DNA from: Vibrio sagamiensis NBRC 104589
Lineage (GTDB): Bacteria; Pseudomonadota; Gammaproteobacteria; Enterobacterales; Vibrionaceae
NCBI RefSeq assembly: GCF_007990935.1
Contig: NZ_BJXJ01000019.1
Location: 1-64,000, forward strand
Direction: 5' to 3'
DNA length: 64,000 nucleotides
The translations under genes and the position numbers were made by a program. The notes beneath the pieces were generated by a model that was not told the origin of the DNA, ran no database searches, and was given only the letters and a program-made list of their open reading frames with translations. Numbering within the stretch: the stretch's first letter is position 1; every line of letters begins with the position of its first letter. Positions 8,894-17,145 of this stretch are shown here, one piece after another.

Positions 8894-9407
8894 TACAGAT
8901 TCTGGTAGTATTGCAGTTGAGGCTACGATACTTATGCCATGTTTATTGATATTAACTCTGCTTGTTATGCAGTTTTCTGCTGCTACATCACTTAAACTTG
9001 AGTTATCTGATATGACTTTTCAGATTGGGCGTTTAATATCAAATAGACATGATGTATTTTCAGGTAATTTATCCCGTTCAGACATCAATAAGATATCTAA
9101 GGCTTTTCATCTTGAAGAAAGAAATATATCTATTTTCATTGAAGAGTTAGAGTATGGGGATATAAGTTCTGGTCGACAAAATTACAATATAGAAAAACTA
9201 TATCACGATCTTGATGGCCGACACTGTGATATAGATAAACCATTATCAGTTAAGCCAGTAATTAATGCTTTTAATAAATATCACTCAGTCTATCGAGTAA
9301 CATTATGTCGTCATATTGAAAGCTTTAATACGCTTCCTTTACCTGATGAATTTTACGATTGGTTTGAAATTAAGTTTTCTTCGGCCCACTACGGGATACA
9401 TCACTAA
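8880..9407 (+). CDS. tadF: TadF-like pseudopilin
   Basis: A 175-residue protein with a second pseudopilin-like N-terminus (TDSGSIAVEATILMPCLLILTLLVMQF): a glycine before the hydrophobic stretch, Glu shortly after, one membrane helix, then a periplasmic domain with Cys near residues 117 and 141 (GRHCDI, TLCRHI). This is the usual TadF layout, including the GRLISNR segment after the helix. It overlaps tadE by 14 bp and abuts tadG by one base. Confidence 0.8.
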   Translation: MNQFNTDSGSIAVEATILMPCLLILTLLVMQFSAATSLKLELSDMTFQIGRLISNRHDVFSGNLSRSDINKISKAFHLEERNISIFIEELEYGDISSGRQNYNIEKLYHDLDGRHCDIDKPLSVKPVINAFNKYHSVYRVTLCRHIESFNTLPLPDEFYDWFEIKFSSAHYGIHH

Positions 9408-11008
9408 TGAAGAAGCAACAGGGCTCGATTATCCCTTTATTTATATTAATTATGCTTTCTGCATTTATATTTCTATATTATACCTATGATATTAGTCGCA
9501 GCTATTTAGCAGCTAAAGTGCAAATTAACACCACTCGTGAAATTAATAATTTAATTTCAATTAGCGGAGATACGCTTACCGATATAAATCAATCGATAGC
9601 ACAGTTAAATGGACTGGATATTGATCATTCACAAGGAGATTGGTCTTATGACAACTATGAGGAAAATGATGTTATTTCCGTTGTTTCCACGGTTAATTTG
9701 ACCCAACATCGTAAATTAACGCAAACACTACCGAATGCATTAGAAGATAGATTTGAAGTTGAAACTAAGACCATACGGGCTAAACATTACGAGGATCTGA
9801 ATGTTATCGTGACAATTGCTGATGATTCAGAGACCAAATATTTGGCCAATAGTGTCAAACATTCATTGAATAATGCTCTTAAAGTCTTATTTGATCACAC
9901 TGACTCTAATTTAACCGTTGTTCCTTTTGGCTATCGTATCAATATAGGTGGTAAATGCTGGACAACCTTTCCTCGTGGAGATGACTTTTCGTTTCAATGG
10001 TGGGAAGACTATTATGCCCAGCTTGACATGCTAAATGATCTAAAGCAGCAACAGCGAAATATCGATAATTTGATTGCAAACGCTCGCCGACAGATTGAGC
10101 AAAAACAAGCTCGTATTGACGAAATTGATCAATTACTAGCAACAACAGATGATCCAGAAGAAATCGATAATTTAAATGCAGAAAAAGAATTACTTGAAAA
10201 TGAAATACAAGAGTTGGAAAGACAGCTAGAAGATTTATTAAACCAGAAGGAAGATATTGACAATGAAGTTAATGATCAGCAACAAGTGATCAATGATTTA
10301 GAATCTTCTCAAACGTTTATTAAGTATCATGAATTAGCAGAGCATTACGCTAAAAGTGGCCAAAATTATCTTTATATTGATAATTATTTTGATGTCTTTC
10401 TTGATGATAATTCTTATCCCTATACTTCTGATGATGCAATTAATGATGCTTCTAGAACTGAGTTTGATCAGAGTTTATTAAGTGAACTTAGTATTACTAA
10501 GAATAAATACTTCGGTAACACTCAGACGTGCCCAAGTAAAGCTGTCGTTGAGGAAACAACGAGTTATCGTGTGTTCCTTTCTACTGTAAACCAAATGAAC
10601 TTTAGGGCGCCGTTTGTCTCTCCCATCCAGGGTGTCAACTATGCATTGAAGCATTCTTTTTTAAGCAATAAAGCAAATAGAACTGCGGTTATTTACCTTA
10701 CTGCTTTAACTGACGAAAAATTATCTGATCAAGATCAGAAAGAGAGTGAGAAAGACATTTTAAAACAGTTCTGTCAGACAATAAAAACCGATTACATCAA
10801 CCATGTTTCCGCTAAGTCGATTTTCATTGTTAACGACGACTCTAATATCTCAGATATTGAGTCATTGGAATGTGCAAACCTCTGGCATGAAAAGTACAGC
10901 ATCATCAATATTGATGAATTTGATGACGACGATTTACTGACTGACCGCATTGCCTATGAGCTTTTGCAAGAGTCGAGTTCAAACTATATTGGAAAGATAA
11001 ATGAATAA
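9407..11008 (+). CDS. tadG: TadG-like protein with a long internal coiled coil
   Basis: A 533-residue protein starting with a TadE/TadG-type anchor (KQQGSIIPLFILIMLSAFIFLYYTYDISRSYLA). The periplasmic part has alternating strand/helix blocks (DLNVIVTIADDSE, SNLTVVPFGYRI) like the von Willebrand A-type fold of TadG. Residues about 205-300 are an obvious coiled coil made of Gln, Glu, Asp, Asn and hydrophobic heptads, with no helix breakers except a short TTDDPEE bend that could be a hairpin turn. The C-terminal part resumes the globular domain (AVIYLTALTDEKL). I infer that the coiled coil is inserted into the vWA-like domain. Confidence 0.75.
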   Translation: MKKQQGSIIPLFILIMLSAFIFLYYTYDISRSYLAAKVQINTTREINNLISISGDTLTDINQSIAQLNGLDIDHSQGDWSYDNYEENDVISVVSTVNLTQHRKLTQTLPNALEDRFEVETKTIRAKHYEDLNVIVTIADDSETKYLANSVKHSLNNALKVLFDHTDSNLTVVPFGYRINIGGKCWTTFPRGDDFSFQWWEDYYAQLDMLNDLKQQQRNIDNLIANARRQIEQKQARIDEIDQLLATTDDPEEIDNLNAEKELLENEIQELERQLEDLLNQKEDIDNEVNDQQQVINDLESSQTFIKYHELAEHYAKSGQNYLYIDNYFDVFLDDNSYPYTSDDAINDASRTEFDQSLLSELSITKNKYFGNTQTCPSKAVVEETTSYRVFLSTVNQMNFRAPFVSPIQGVNYALKHSFLSNKANRTAVIYLTALTDEKLSDQDQKESEKDILKQFCQTIKTDYINHVSAKSIFIVNDDSNISDIESLECANLWHEKYSIINIDEFDDDDLLTDRIAYELLQESSSNYIGKINE

Positions 11009-11609
11009 AAATTTGAGAGCCATATTGTGTATTTTTTCCCTTACCATCGGAGTTGCTCAGTTATCGTATGCTGAAGAAGTTGTTGATCACTGCGATGCTT
11101 ACCTTATTCCGAAAAATAAAATTAAAGATGGTAGTTACTATTCTTTTATGGGGCGCACTATTGAATCACATTCAGTACAAAGCTACCTTTTAAAGCAGAA
11201 ATTGAGTGAGTTTAAATCGGCTGCATATGATATCTGTGAGAGAAGTGATTTTTCTTTCCTACATCGCACATTGAGTGCCAGTCGCTTTAAACATCTTTCA
11301 ACACTCTACTTTGAAACTGATTTTTTTGAAATTAACGATAGAGATATCTCACACTTATCATCGACCAATGAATTTATTGATGCTGATGCTTTATTAATTG
11401 TCGGCTCTGCTTCCATTATTGGGGATGATTTTCATAATTTGAACTTATCACTAAAGCGAGCAGAACAAGTTGTTGAACGATTAAAAGGTCGTAAAGATAT
11501 TTTCCTATTAAATATTGGTGCTTTTGGACAAGACACTGCCCGATCTAATGATGAATTCTACATGGCTAAACGTCGTAGTGTTTCTATTTATGGGCTCTCT
11601 TATGAATAA
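11001..11609 (+). CDS. OmpA-C-like periplasmic protein of the Tad locus
   Basis: A 202-residue secreted protein (signal peptide ending LSYAEE) with a C-terminal OmpA-like domain from about residue 110. The strand LYFETDFFEIND, the helix motif LSLKRAEQVVERL and the end KRRSVSIYG align with the family. OmpA-like domains bind peptidoglycan diaminopimelate through an Asp and an Arg. The Arg in LSLKRAEQ is present, but the strand that normally carries the Asp (GHTD/GYTD) reads VGSAS, so binding may be weak or lost. OmpA-like genes commonly end Vibrio Tad operons. It overlaps tadG and the regulator gene. Confidence 0.7.
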   Translation: MNKNLRAILCIFSLTIGVAQLSYAEEVVDHCDAYLIPKNKIKDGSYYSFMGRTIESHSVQSYLLKQKLSEFKSAAYDICERSDFSFLHRTLSASRFKHLSTLYFETDFFEINDRDISHLSSTNEFIDADALLIVGSASIIGDDFHNLNLSLKRAEQVVERLKGRKDIFLLNIGAFGQDTARSNDEFYMAKRRSVSIYGLSYE

Positions 11610-12318
11610 GCAAGTATTTTGGAAACTGGATAAAAGCCATCGAAGGCTATACGGTGAAAATGGTATAGAAATACATTTTACTAAATATGAATTTAACCTC
11701 TTTTTTTACTTGTTAACCCAGCAACAACAAGTGTGTTCAAGTTCATCGATCATTGAGCAAGTTTGGGCTGACTCACCGAAAGGGAGCTATGCTGCAGACA
11801 GTTCAAATCTTATTCAGTTAATCTCTAAAATTAGGCGACAGTTAAAACCGCTAGAAAAGATCATGGAAATTAAAAGTCAACGTGGTGTGGGTTACTTTCT
11901 TTCTATGACGGAAGGTTATATGTTTAATGACGATGAAATAAGTTACACCCCATTAACGATTTATGATCGCGACTCTGAGACTGAAAAAAAATTTCGCTTT
12001 TATCAAAATCAAATTTTAAAACAGCTGTTTAGCCTCAACCAAGACCGCCAATTCAAGATGCGTGATTTTGGTTTCGTATTGCTAATTTCAGCGTTTTTTG
12101 GGGCGATTTTATTGTTGCGCCAGCCCTCGGGACTTCCAGAAAGTCCACTTAATATGACGAATTCTAGTTTGCATGTTGAAGATTGCGGAGTTCCGTCAGA
12201 GCTTCTTTTTACTCGAGAAAATTTGACTTGTAGTGATATCAGTGACTTTGATTTTGAACAAGGTCATTCCTATATCATCAGTAAAGCAGCAGGGAATATT
12301 TATGTTTCTTCGTTTTAA
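11602..12318 (+). CDS. ToxR-like membrane-bound winged-helix regulator
   Basis: From ATG 11602, which overlaps the previous stop, this is a 238-residue protein. Residues about 10-110 form an OmpR/ToxR-type winged helix (TKYEFNLFFYLL, then NLIQLISKIRRQL and IKSQRGVGYFLS). A single membrane helix lies near residues 154-172 (FGFVLLISAFFGAILLLRQ). The periplasmic tail of about 65 residues has two cysteines (EDCGV and LTCSD), as in ToxR. There is no receiver domain, so signalling is probably direct from the periplasm. Its place at the end of the Tad operon suggests it controls that locus. Longer upstream starts exist but run into the previous gene. Confidence 0.85.
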   Translation: MNKQVFWKLDKSHRRLYGENGIEIHFTKYEFNLFFYLLTQQQQVCSSSSIIEQVWADSPKGSYAADSSNLIQLISKIRRQLKPLEKIMEIKSQRGVGYFLSMTEGYMFNDDEISYTPLTIYDRDSETEKKFRFYQNQILKQLFSLNQDRQFKMRDFGFVLLISAFFGAILLLRQPSGLPESPLNMTNSSLHVEDCGVPSELLFTRENLTCSDISDFDFEQGHSYIISKAAGNIYVSSF

Positions 12319-12742
12319 GAAGTCAGGTGTGCTGTTGATGGCGTTTATGGTTTTTTTAGGTGCTATGATGTTAAAAGTGACTGACTCAAATGAGATTTGC
12401 TATCATTTAAATGCTCAGGTTTTGTCTGATTCGGGCGTTAAATTTGCTTACTCAGTTGATGTATTGAGTAATGGTAAATTGTTTTTAGAAACCGAGCTCA
12501 GCGCTAATGACCAGCATTACCAGTATTCTCGCTTATTTGAATACACCCATATAAAGTCGAATACTTTTATTATTCATGAAATTAGTCAACGTTCTGATGA
12601 GAATCGCGATATTGAGCCGTTTTTAAAGTTTGATTTCTTTAAATCCTTACAAGAAGTTGAATTATTTAAACCTTCAGCAGAAGTTGTACTTGCTCGTTCT
12701 GAATCCAGATACCTTTATCTACATTCTTCACAAGCATTATAG
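12302..12742 (+). CDS. ToxS/FidL-like membrane partner of the regulator
   Basis: A 146-residue protein from ATG 12302 with an N-terminal membrane anchor (VLLMAFMVFLGAMML) and a periplasmic domain of about 110 residues (CYHLNAQVLSDSGVKFAYSVD, then LFLETELSAND). Size, topology and the 17-bp overlap with the ToxR-like gene are those of ToxS or of FidL-like proteins, small periplasmic partners that stabilise or tune membrane-bound winged-helix regulators. I recognise no ToxS-specific motif, so the family is inferred from layout. An upstream start at 12233 in the same frame lies deep inside the regulator gene and is unlikely. Confidence 0.7.
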   Translation: MFLRFKKSGVLLMAFMVFLGAMMLKVTDSNEICYHLNAQVLSDSGVKFAYSVDVLSNGKLFLETELSANDQHYQYSRLFEYTHIKSNTFIIHEISQRSDENRDIEPFLKFDFFKSLQEVELFKPSAEVVLARSESRYLYLHSSQAL

Positions 12743-12764
12743 TTTTTAAACAACTTAACATCAG

Positions 12765-12910
12765 CATCTTGAGATGACTTAGGTATTGTCTAAGAAAAAA
12801 AAGGGGAAGCGTAGACTTCCCCCAAACGTGCGACTGACTCACACTTAATTTACACATTACCTAGGGGTGAACTTGTGTATACCCAAGCATCTTGAGGTTA
12901 CTTGGATATA
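12765..12910. repeat. Two copies of a Vibrio-type intergenic repeat (CATCTTGAGGTTACTTGG family)
   Basis: Positions 12888-12910 read CATCTTGAGGTTACTTGG plus ATATA. Positions 12765-12787 are a degenerate copy with about 19 of 23 matches. The reverse complement recurs at 36704-36727, downstream of mutM. Just before the second copy is TATACCCAAG (12878-12887), the opposite end of the same element in inverted orientation, so the local structure is partly palindromic. I recall similar sequence between genes in other Vibrio genomes, but its function is unknown to me. Confidence 0.6.
12795..12822 (-). terminator. Rho-independent terminator of the TonB/TPR operon
   Basis: GGGGAAG at 12803-12809 and CTTCCCC at 12816-12822 form a 7-bp perfect stem with a 6-base loop. 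The A-tract at 12795-12802 becomes an eight-U tail on the minus-strand transcript. It lies about 125 bases beyond the TPR gene stop and should end the leftward TonB operon. Confidence 0.75.
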
Positions 12911-12947
12911 GCTAATAAACACAGCCTCCTATTTGTCGTATGCATGC

Positions 12948-14162
12948 TTAGCTTTGCGACTCCAAGAAGTTTATCCACGGGCCTGCCATATTGCTTATTT
13001 CTGGTACAAGAGCCGCATTTTTCATCGCTTTAAGAGCATGATTGGGCTGATTCAATTCAAAATGTGCCATGCCTCGAATATAACTCAGTTCCCCTTTATC
13101 CTTTCGCTTGGCATCCGGCGCGACTTTTTTGGCGAACTTGGTTGCTGCTGCATATTGCTTATCTAAAATCATTAAACGAGCAACTTTGAGCTGCGTCTTG
13201 GCTGTGGGTGCCATGTTATAAGCAAGAAGGTAAGTATCAATCGACTTATCTAATTCTTGCGCTTGTTGCCAGAAAGAAGCCAACTTTTCTAAGTTAGCGG
13301 CACTGCGCGTCACCAGACCTTGCTCTATGGAAGCTTGTAGCGTGGTGGCTGCTCGATAAGGGACACCTTGATAAGCTTGGAAGTTGACCAAACGTAAATG
13401 CTCTTTTTCACCTTCTAATAGACCTAATTTGTGGGCCATTTCTAATGTGGATAAGGCATTGCGCTCTTGTTTCAACTCCATGTATATGCCGGAGAGCTGA
13501 GTCCAGTAACGCTTATTTTGTGGGTACTTAGTGGTTAAGATCTTAAGTACTCCCGCCACACTTCTAAACTGTTTGAGTTCGTAATGGGCAGACATCAACA
13601 ACTGATACCAAGATTCACTCGGGTTTTTACTCATCGCAATCGCTTGTTTGGTGGGCGGGATTGCATTTTTGTAATCTCCAAGCTGAACATAGGCACTGGC
13701 TAGAGTGATATAAGCGTGTGCTTGTGGTTTTTCTTCTGTGCTCTGTGCGGTTTTAAACCATTCCTTCATGGTTACAACGGATTGTTTAAATTGCCCCTCT
13801 GCGAGATAAAGTTGAGCTAAGCTGTAACGCACTTGCTGGGCTACGGGTACTGGCAATGCGTCAAGGCTTAAGGCCTGAGCAAAATATTTTGCAGCTTTGG
13901 GATAGTCATCTTTTAATGAATATAGAAATCCCATTTGTTGCAGCAAAACGGCTTTGTCGTATTGTTTTTTCCCCGAGCTTTTTAGTGCCGCGTTGATCTT
14001 GGCGACGGCTTTGGTGTAATTCTCCTCAGCAATCAGCTCTTGTACTTTATTGACTGTCCGAAATGTTCTGTCAGATAACTCCGGGTTAGCGGCAATAACA
14101 GGCGCGCTAGACACGCCTGAAATCAACGCCAGAGAAGCCAACCACTTTATATATCCTTTCAT
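12948..14162 (-). CDS. Tetratricopeptide repeat protein of the TonB2-type cluster
   Basis: A 404-residue secreted protein (signal peptide ending SSAPVIAA) made almost entirely of TPR-like helical pairs, for example FLYSLKDDYPKAAKYFAQAL, AYVQLGDYKNAIPPTKQAI and GIYMELKQERNALSTLEMA. It is the last gene of the TonB cluster, 11 bp after tonB. A periplasmic TPR protein is a standard member of TtpC-containing TonB clusters in Vibrio. Its role in TonB energy transduction is not well defined as far as I know; it probably scaffolds the complex. Confidence 0.85.
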   Translation of the reverse strand: MKGYIKWLASLALISGVSSAPVIAANPELSDRTFRTVNKVQELIAEENYTKAVAKINAALKSSGKKQYDKAVLLQQMGFLYSLKDDYPKAAKYFAQALSLDALPVPVAQQVRYSLAQLYLAEGQFKQSVVTMKEWFKTAQSTEEKPQAHAYITLASAYVQLGDYKNAIPPTKQAIAMSKNPSESWYQLLMSAHYELKQFRSVAGVLKILTTKYPQNKRYWTQLSGIYMELKQERNALSTLEMAHKLGLLEGEKEHLRLVNFQAYQGVPYRAATTLQASIEQGLVTRSAANLEKLASFWQQAQELDKSIDTYLLAYNMAPTAKTQLKVARLMILDKQYAAATKFAKKVAPDAKRKDKGELSYIRGMAHFELNQPNHALKAMKNAALVPEISNMAGPWINFLESQS

Positions 14163-14173
14163 TGTGTGACTCC

Positions 14174-14806
14174 TTAATTGGTTGAGAACTCAATTTCCTG
14201 TGATAAGCGGGCATCAGCGGGCTTACCATCGACCATCTTGGGTTTAAAGGTCCACTTTGAAACGGTTTTTTTCGCGGCTCGACCTAACCCGAGTTTGCGA
14301 GGCGTTTCTTTGAGTACTTTGATGTCCTGAACCCCACCTCGTTGGTTGACGGTAAACTCGATTAAAACGATGCCCTTTTCGATTCCTGCTCGTGCTGCCT
14401 TACGTGGCATCTGAGGTTGGAATGTGGCCAAAGGTACGGGGCCGCCGCTTCCTGCCAATTTAGCTCCACCACCTTGGGTGTAGTGACCGAGTACCGAACC
14501 ACCAGTCACATTGACTGGCAGATCCAGTTTTGGCATATCCATTGGAATTTGCTCCATAACCGGCTTGACCGTTGCGGTGACCTTCATCTCTGGGGGAGGG
14601 GGTGGGCGCTTCGGTGGTGGCGGTTTGGGTAATTCGCGTTTTTTCTCCTGTATTTTTTCATCGGGTTTAATGCGTATGAATTCCACCATGCGGAGGTCTT
14701 CATTTGACACTAATTCGTGGCGCTCTTTATTTACCAGCTTGTCCATCCCCCAGAATAATCCGAGGGAGACAATCAGCGCCAAGGCAAGGGAGGCCAAATA
14801 CCGCAT
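14174..14806 (-). CDS. tonB: TonB energy transducer (TonB2 type)
   Basis: From ATG 14806 this is a 210-residue TonB. It has an N-terminal membrane anchor (YLASLALALIVSLGLFWGMDKL), a short proline-rich spacer (ELPKPPPPKRPPPPPEMK) and a C-terminal TonB domain (GIVLIEFTVNQRGGVQDIKVL, SKWTFKPKMVDGKPA). I prefer 14806 over the longer 14851 start because AAGGA lies 8 bases upstream and the gene then begins 4 bp after the exbD stop. The short spacer and length fit TonB2 of Vibrio. It passes proton-motive force from ExbB/ExbD to outer-membrane receptors. Confidence 0.95.
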   Translation of the reverse strand: MRYLASLALALIVSLGLFWGMDKLVNKERHELVSNEDLRMVEFIRIKPDEKIQEKKRELPKPPPPKRPPPPPEMKVTATVKPVMEQIPMDMPKLDLPVNVTGGSVLGHYTQGGGAKLAGSGGPVPLATFQPQMPRKAARAGIEKGIVLIEFTVNQRGGVQDIKVLKETPRKLGLGRAAKKTVSKWTFKPKMVDGKPADARLSQEIEFSTN

Positions 14807-14810
14807 AGGC

Positions 14811-15218
14811 TTAATCCTTATTGGTTGCGGCAATGGAGATACTTTCGACACCTGCCATCTTGATCTGGTCCATCACTTTTACGACCACGCCAGCATTGGC
14901 TTCGGTATCCGCTTGGATGACAACCGCACCATCAGGGCTTTCTGCGCGAAGGCGTTCAATGTTGGCACGTACGGCATCGGTTTCGATGCGGCGTTTATCG
15001 ACCCAAACATCACCTGCAGCGCCGATAGCGACCATGATGTTCCCTTTTTTCACGGTTTGCGCAGAGCTTGCCGTAGGACGATTGACTTCTAGACCGGCTT
15101 CTTTCACGAACGACGTGGTAACGATAAAGAAGATCAACATGATGAATACGATGTCGAGCATCGGAGTCATATCGATAGCAGCTTCGTCACTGCTATTATT
15201 GCTATAGCGTCTTTTCAT
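14811..15218 (-). CDS. exbD: ExbD biopolymer transport protein
   Basis: A 135-residue ExbD: a short cytoplasmic start, one membrane helix with the essential Asp (DMTPMLDIVFIMLIFFIVTT; Asp near residue 23 within the proton path), then a periplasmic domain ending in ISIAATNKD. It works with ExbB and TonB to use the proton gradient. A GAGG ribosome-binding site precedes the ATG. The spacing to exbB is 26 bp and to tonB 4 bp. Confidence 0.95.
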   Translation of the reverse strand: MKRRYSNNSSDEAAIDMTPMLDIVFIMLIFFIVTTSFVKEAGLEVNRPTASSAQTVKKGNIMVAIGAAGDVWVDKRRIETDAVRANIERLRAESPDGAVVIQADTEANAGVVVKVMDQIKMAGVESISIAATNKD

Positions 15219-15244
15219 GACCTATACCTCTTATTTCCGTTTAC

Positions 15245-15772
15245 TCAGGCAATGTGCTTTAACTTATCTTCAAGTTTCTGCGTGGTAACTTTGGCTAAAT
15301 GATCAAGACGAGTACTGAAGAAAAGTCCTGATAGTGAAGCCACCATCCCAGCAAGTGTCGGGATCGTTGCCTTTGAGATCCCTGAGGCCATTGCTCTAGG
15401 GCTTCCTGTTCCTGTTACTGCCAAGATATCGAACACTTGGATCATACCGACAACGGTGCCAAGTAGACCCAGTAGAGGGCAAAGTGCGATTAACACTTTG
15501 ATGATGGGTAACCCCTTTTTATTCTCGATATCCTGACGAGAGACCATTTCTTGTCGGATCATCTTAGCGTTCCAGCTTTGATGCTCTGAACGTGCTTGCC
15601 AAGAGCTGATGGTGCTTTTCATGGCTTTTGGCGCGACGGCAGCGAAGTAAAACCACCGCTCTAGCAAGACTGCCCATAACATAAAGCTGAGGATGAAAAT
15701 GGCGACGAGTACATCGCCACCCATTCCCAAGAAGCGCCTAATTGATTCCAGTTCTGCGATTAACCACCACAT
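15245..15772 (-). CDS. exbB: ExbB-type proton channel protein
   Basis: A 175-residue MotA/TolQ/ExbB protein with three membrane segments: one near the N-terminus (VLVAIFILSFMLWAVLL) and two in the conserved domain (ALCPLLGLLGTVVGMIQVFD and AGMVASLSGLFFSTRLD). The short length is typical of ExbB2 in the TtpC-containing clusters, compared with about 240 residues for classic ExbB. It lies 9 bp downstream of ttpC. Confidence 0.95.
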   Translation of the reverse strand: MWWLIAELESIRRFLGMGGDVLVAIFILSFMLWAVLLERWFYFAAVAPKAMKSTISSWQARSEHQSWNAKMIRQEMVSRQDIENKKGLPIIKVLIALCPLLGLLGTVVGMIQVFDILAVTGTGSPRAMASGISKATIPTLAGMVASLSGLFFSTRLDHLAKVTTQKLEDKLKHIA

Positions 15773-15781
15773 AGCGCCTCC

Positions 15782-17143
15782 TTAGCTTTCGGCCTTATGC
15801 AGCTTTTCCTGATAGCGAGCGATGAAACCTGCACTCTGTTCTTCAAGAGTTTGCACCAAGCGACGGCCTTTACTGTGTACGATGGTGTAGAGGAACAGCA
15901 GTGGGATAGCGACCACTAGACCCAGCATGGTTGTCACTAGTGCCTCAGAAATACCACCCGCCATCAGTTTTGGATCGCCTGTACCGAATAGAGTGATGGC
16001 TTGGAAAGTACCAATCATTCCCATAACGGTACCAAGTAGACCGAGCAGAGGGGCCACAGAAGCAAACAGTTTGATTGAGCTCACAAAGCGTTCAATACTT
16101 GGAGCATTACGTAAGATGATCTCATCCAATTTGGCTTCCAGATCTTCTAGGTTGTCCCCTTTATGCTCTTGGTAAGCTTGAATAACTTCACCAAGAGGGT
16201 TACCTGGTATCACGCTGTCTGAGCTGGCTTGTTTGCGCATTTTGCTGCCAATCACTAATAGACGTACGTAACAGATAAGGGCAATCAGTGCGCCAACCGC
16301 TCCCATCGCTAGGATCACATAGCCGACAACGCCACCTTGGTCGATGCGTTCTTGCACGGTGGGGCTCTGAACAAGCAAAGATAAGATCACGCCACGTGAA
16401 GGATCGAGGAAAAGGGGTTCGTATGCGTTATTTGCTGCTTCAAAGCCGCCAACAAAACCAGTGATGTTGTTACTTGGCTGACGAGACAGTTCTTCAAACT
16501 TACCGGTTTGAGGGACATAAGTGACGTATTTACCGTCTGCAATCGCGTTGAATTCACCAACCAAAGTGATGTCTCGAACGGCTTCTTTACCTTCCCCGTA
16601 AACAACCGTTGCTGATGCCGTGGTTGTTTCTCCTGAGGCGACGATTTGCTGCAGAATGGTGTACCAAAATGCTTCCAGATCTTGAGTGGAAGGTAATGCT
16701 TTGCTCTCAGCCAGTTTGGTCAGAAGCGCTTCACGTTCAGGAAACAGCACTGCATTTTGTGACGCCGCAAATAAGCCTTTAAATTCGCCAGCATATTGAC
16801 GAACGACCCCAAACATTTCACCTAAGGTGCCGGAACGCACGCGAAGGGTTTCTGTTAGCTCGGTTAACTGCTTGTCGTTCTCGTCAAAGGTGGCTTTCAA
16901 TTGGTCACCTAGAGTTTGTTGTGCGGCAAGTTCATCATGAGCCTGCTGTAAGAGAGCGGCTTGCTGATCGCGGTTATTTTTGAACTCCGCTTCACGTACT
17001 TTGTTCTGCTTAGACTCAACGATACTCTCTGATTGAACGTTTTTAAGCAGTTCTGATAAATTTTTCGGAGTGTCGGCATTGACGCCCGCGGCCATAATGA
17101 AACTCGCAAGTAAGCCAGCGGCTAGAGTTTTGAATCCTTTCAT
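15782..17143 (-). CDS. ttpC: TtpC, ExbB-like subunit of the TonB2-type complex
   Basis: A 453-residue protein with a signal peptide (ending MAAGVNA), a long periplasmic coiled-coil region (residues about 30-110, rich in Gln, Glu and Lys), a central globular part and a C-terminal MotA/TolQ/ExbB domain (FASVAPLLGLLGTVMGMIGTFQAI; TTMLGLVVAIPLLFLYTIVH). This two-part layout is that of TtpC, known in Vibrio as a fourth essential part of the TonB2 system. GGAGG precedes the ATG. It starts 2 bp after the DUF3450 gene. Confidence 0.93.
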   Translation of the reverse strand: MKGFKTLAAGLLASFIMAAGVNADTPKNLSELLKNVQSESIVESKQNKVREAEFKNNRDQQAALLQQAHDELAAQQTLGDQLKATFDENDKQLTELTETLRVRSGTLGEMFGVVRQYAGEFKGLFAASQNAVLFPEREALLTKLAESKALPSTQDLEAFWYTILQQIVASGETTTASATVVYGEGKEAVRDITLVGEFNAIADGKYVTYVPQTGKFEELSRQPSNNITGFVGGFEAANNAYEPLFLDPSRGVILSLLVQSPTVQERIDQGGVVGYVILAMGAVGALIALICYVRLLVIGSKMRKQASSDSVIPGNPLGEVIQAYQEHKGDNLEDLEAKLDEIILRNAPSIERFVSSIKLFASVAPLLGLLGTVMGMIGTFQAITLFGTGDPKLMAGGISEALVTTMLGLVVAIPLLFLYTIVHSKGRRLVQTLEEQSAGFIARYQEKLHKAES

Positions 17144-17145
17144 TT

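Noticed and set aside
9939..10145. Minus-strand ORF opposite tadG
   Set aside because: It is a shadow of the coiled-coil coding sequence and has no independent support.
14511..15207. Plus-strand ORFs of 128-193 codons opposite tonB and exbD
   Set aside because: They mirror the proline-rich and membrane-coding parts of tonB/exbD and show Gly/Ser/Ala bias typical of shadow frames.
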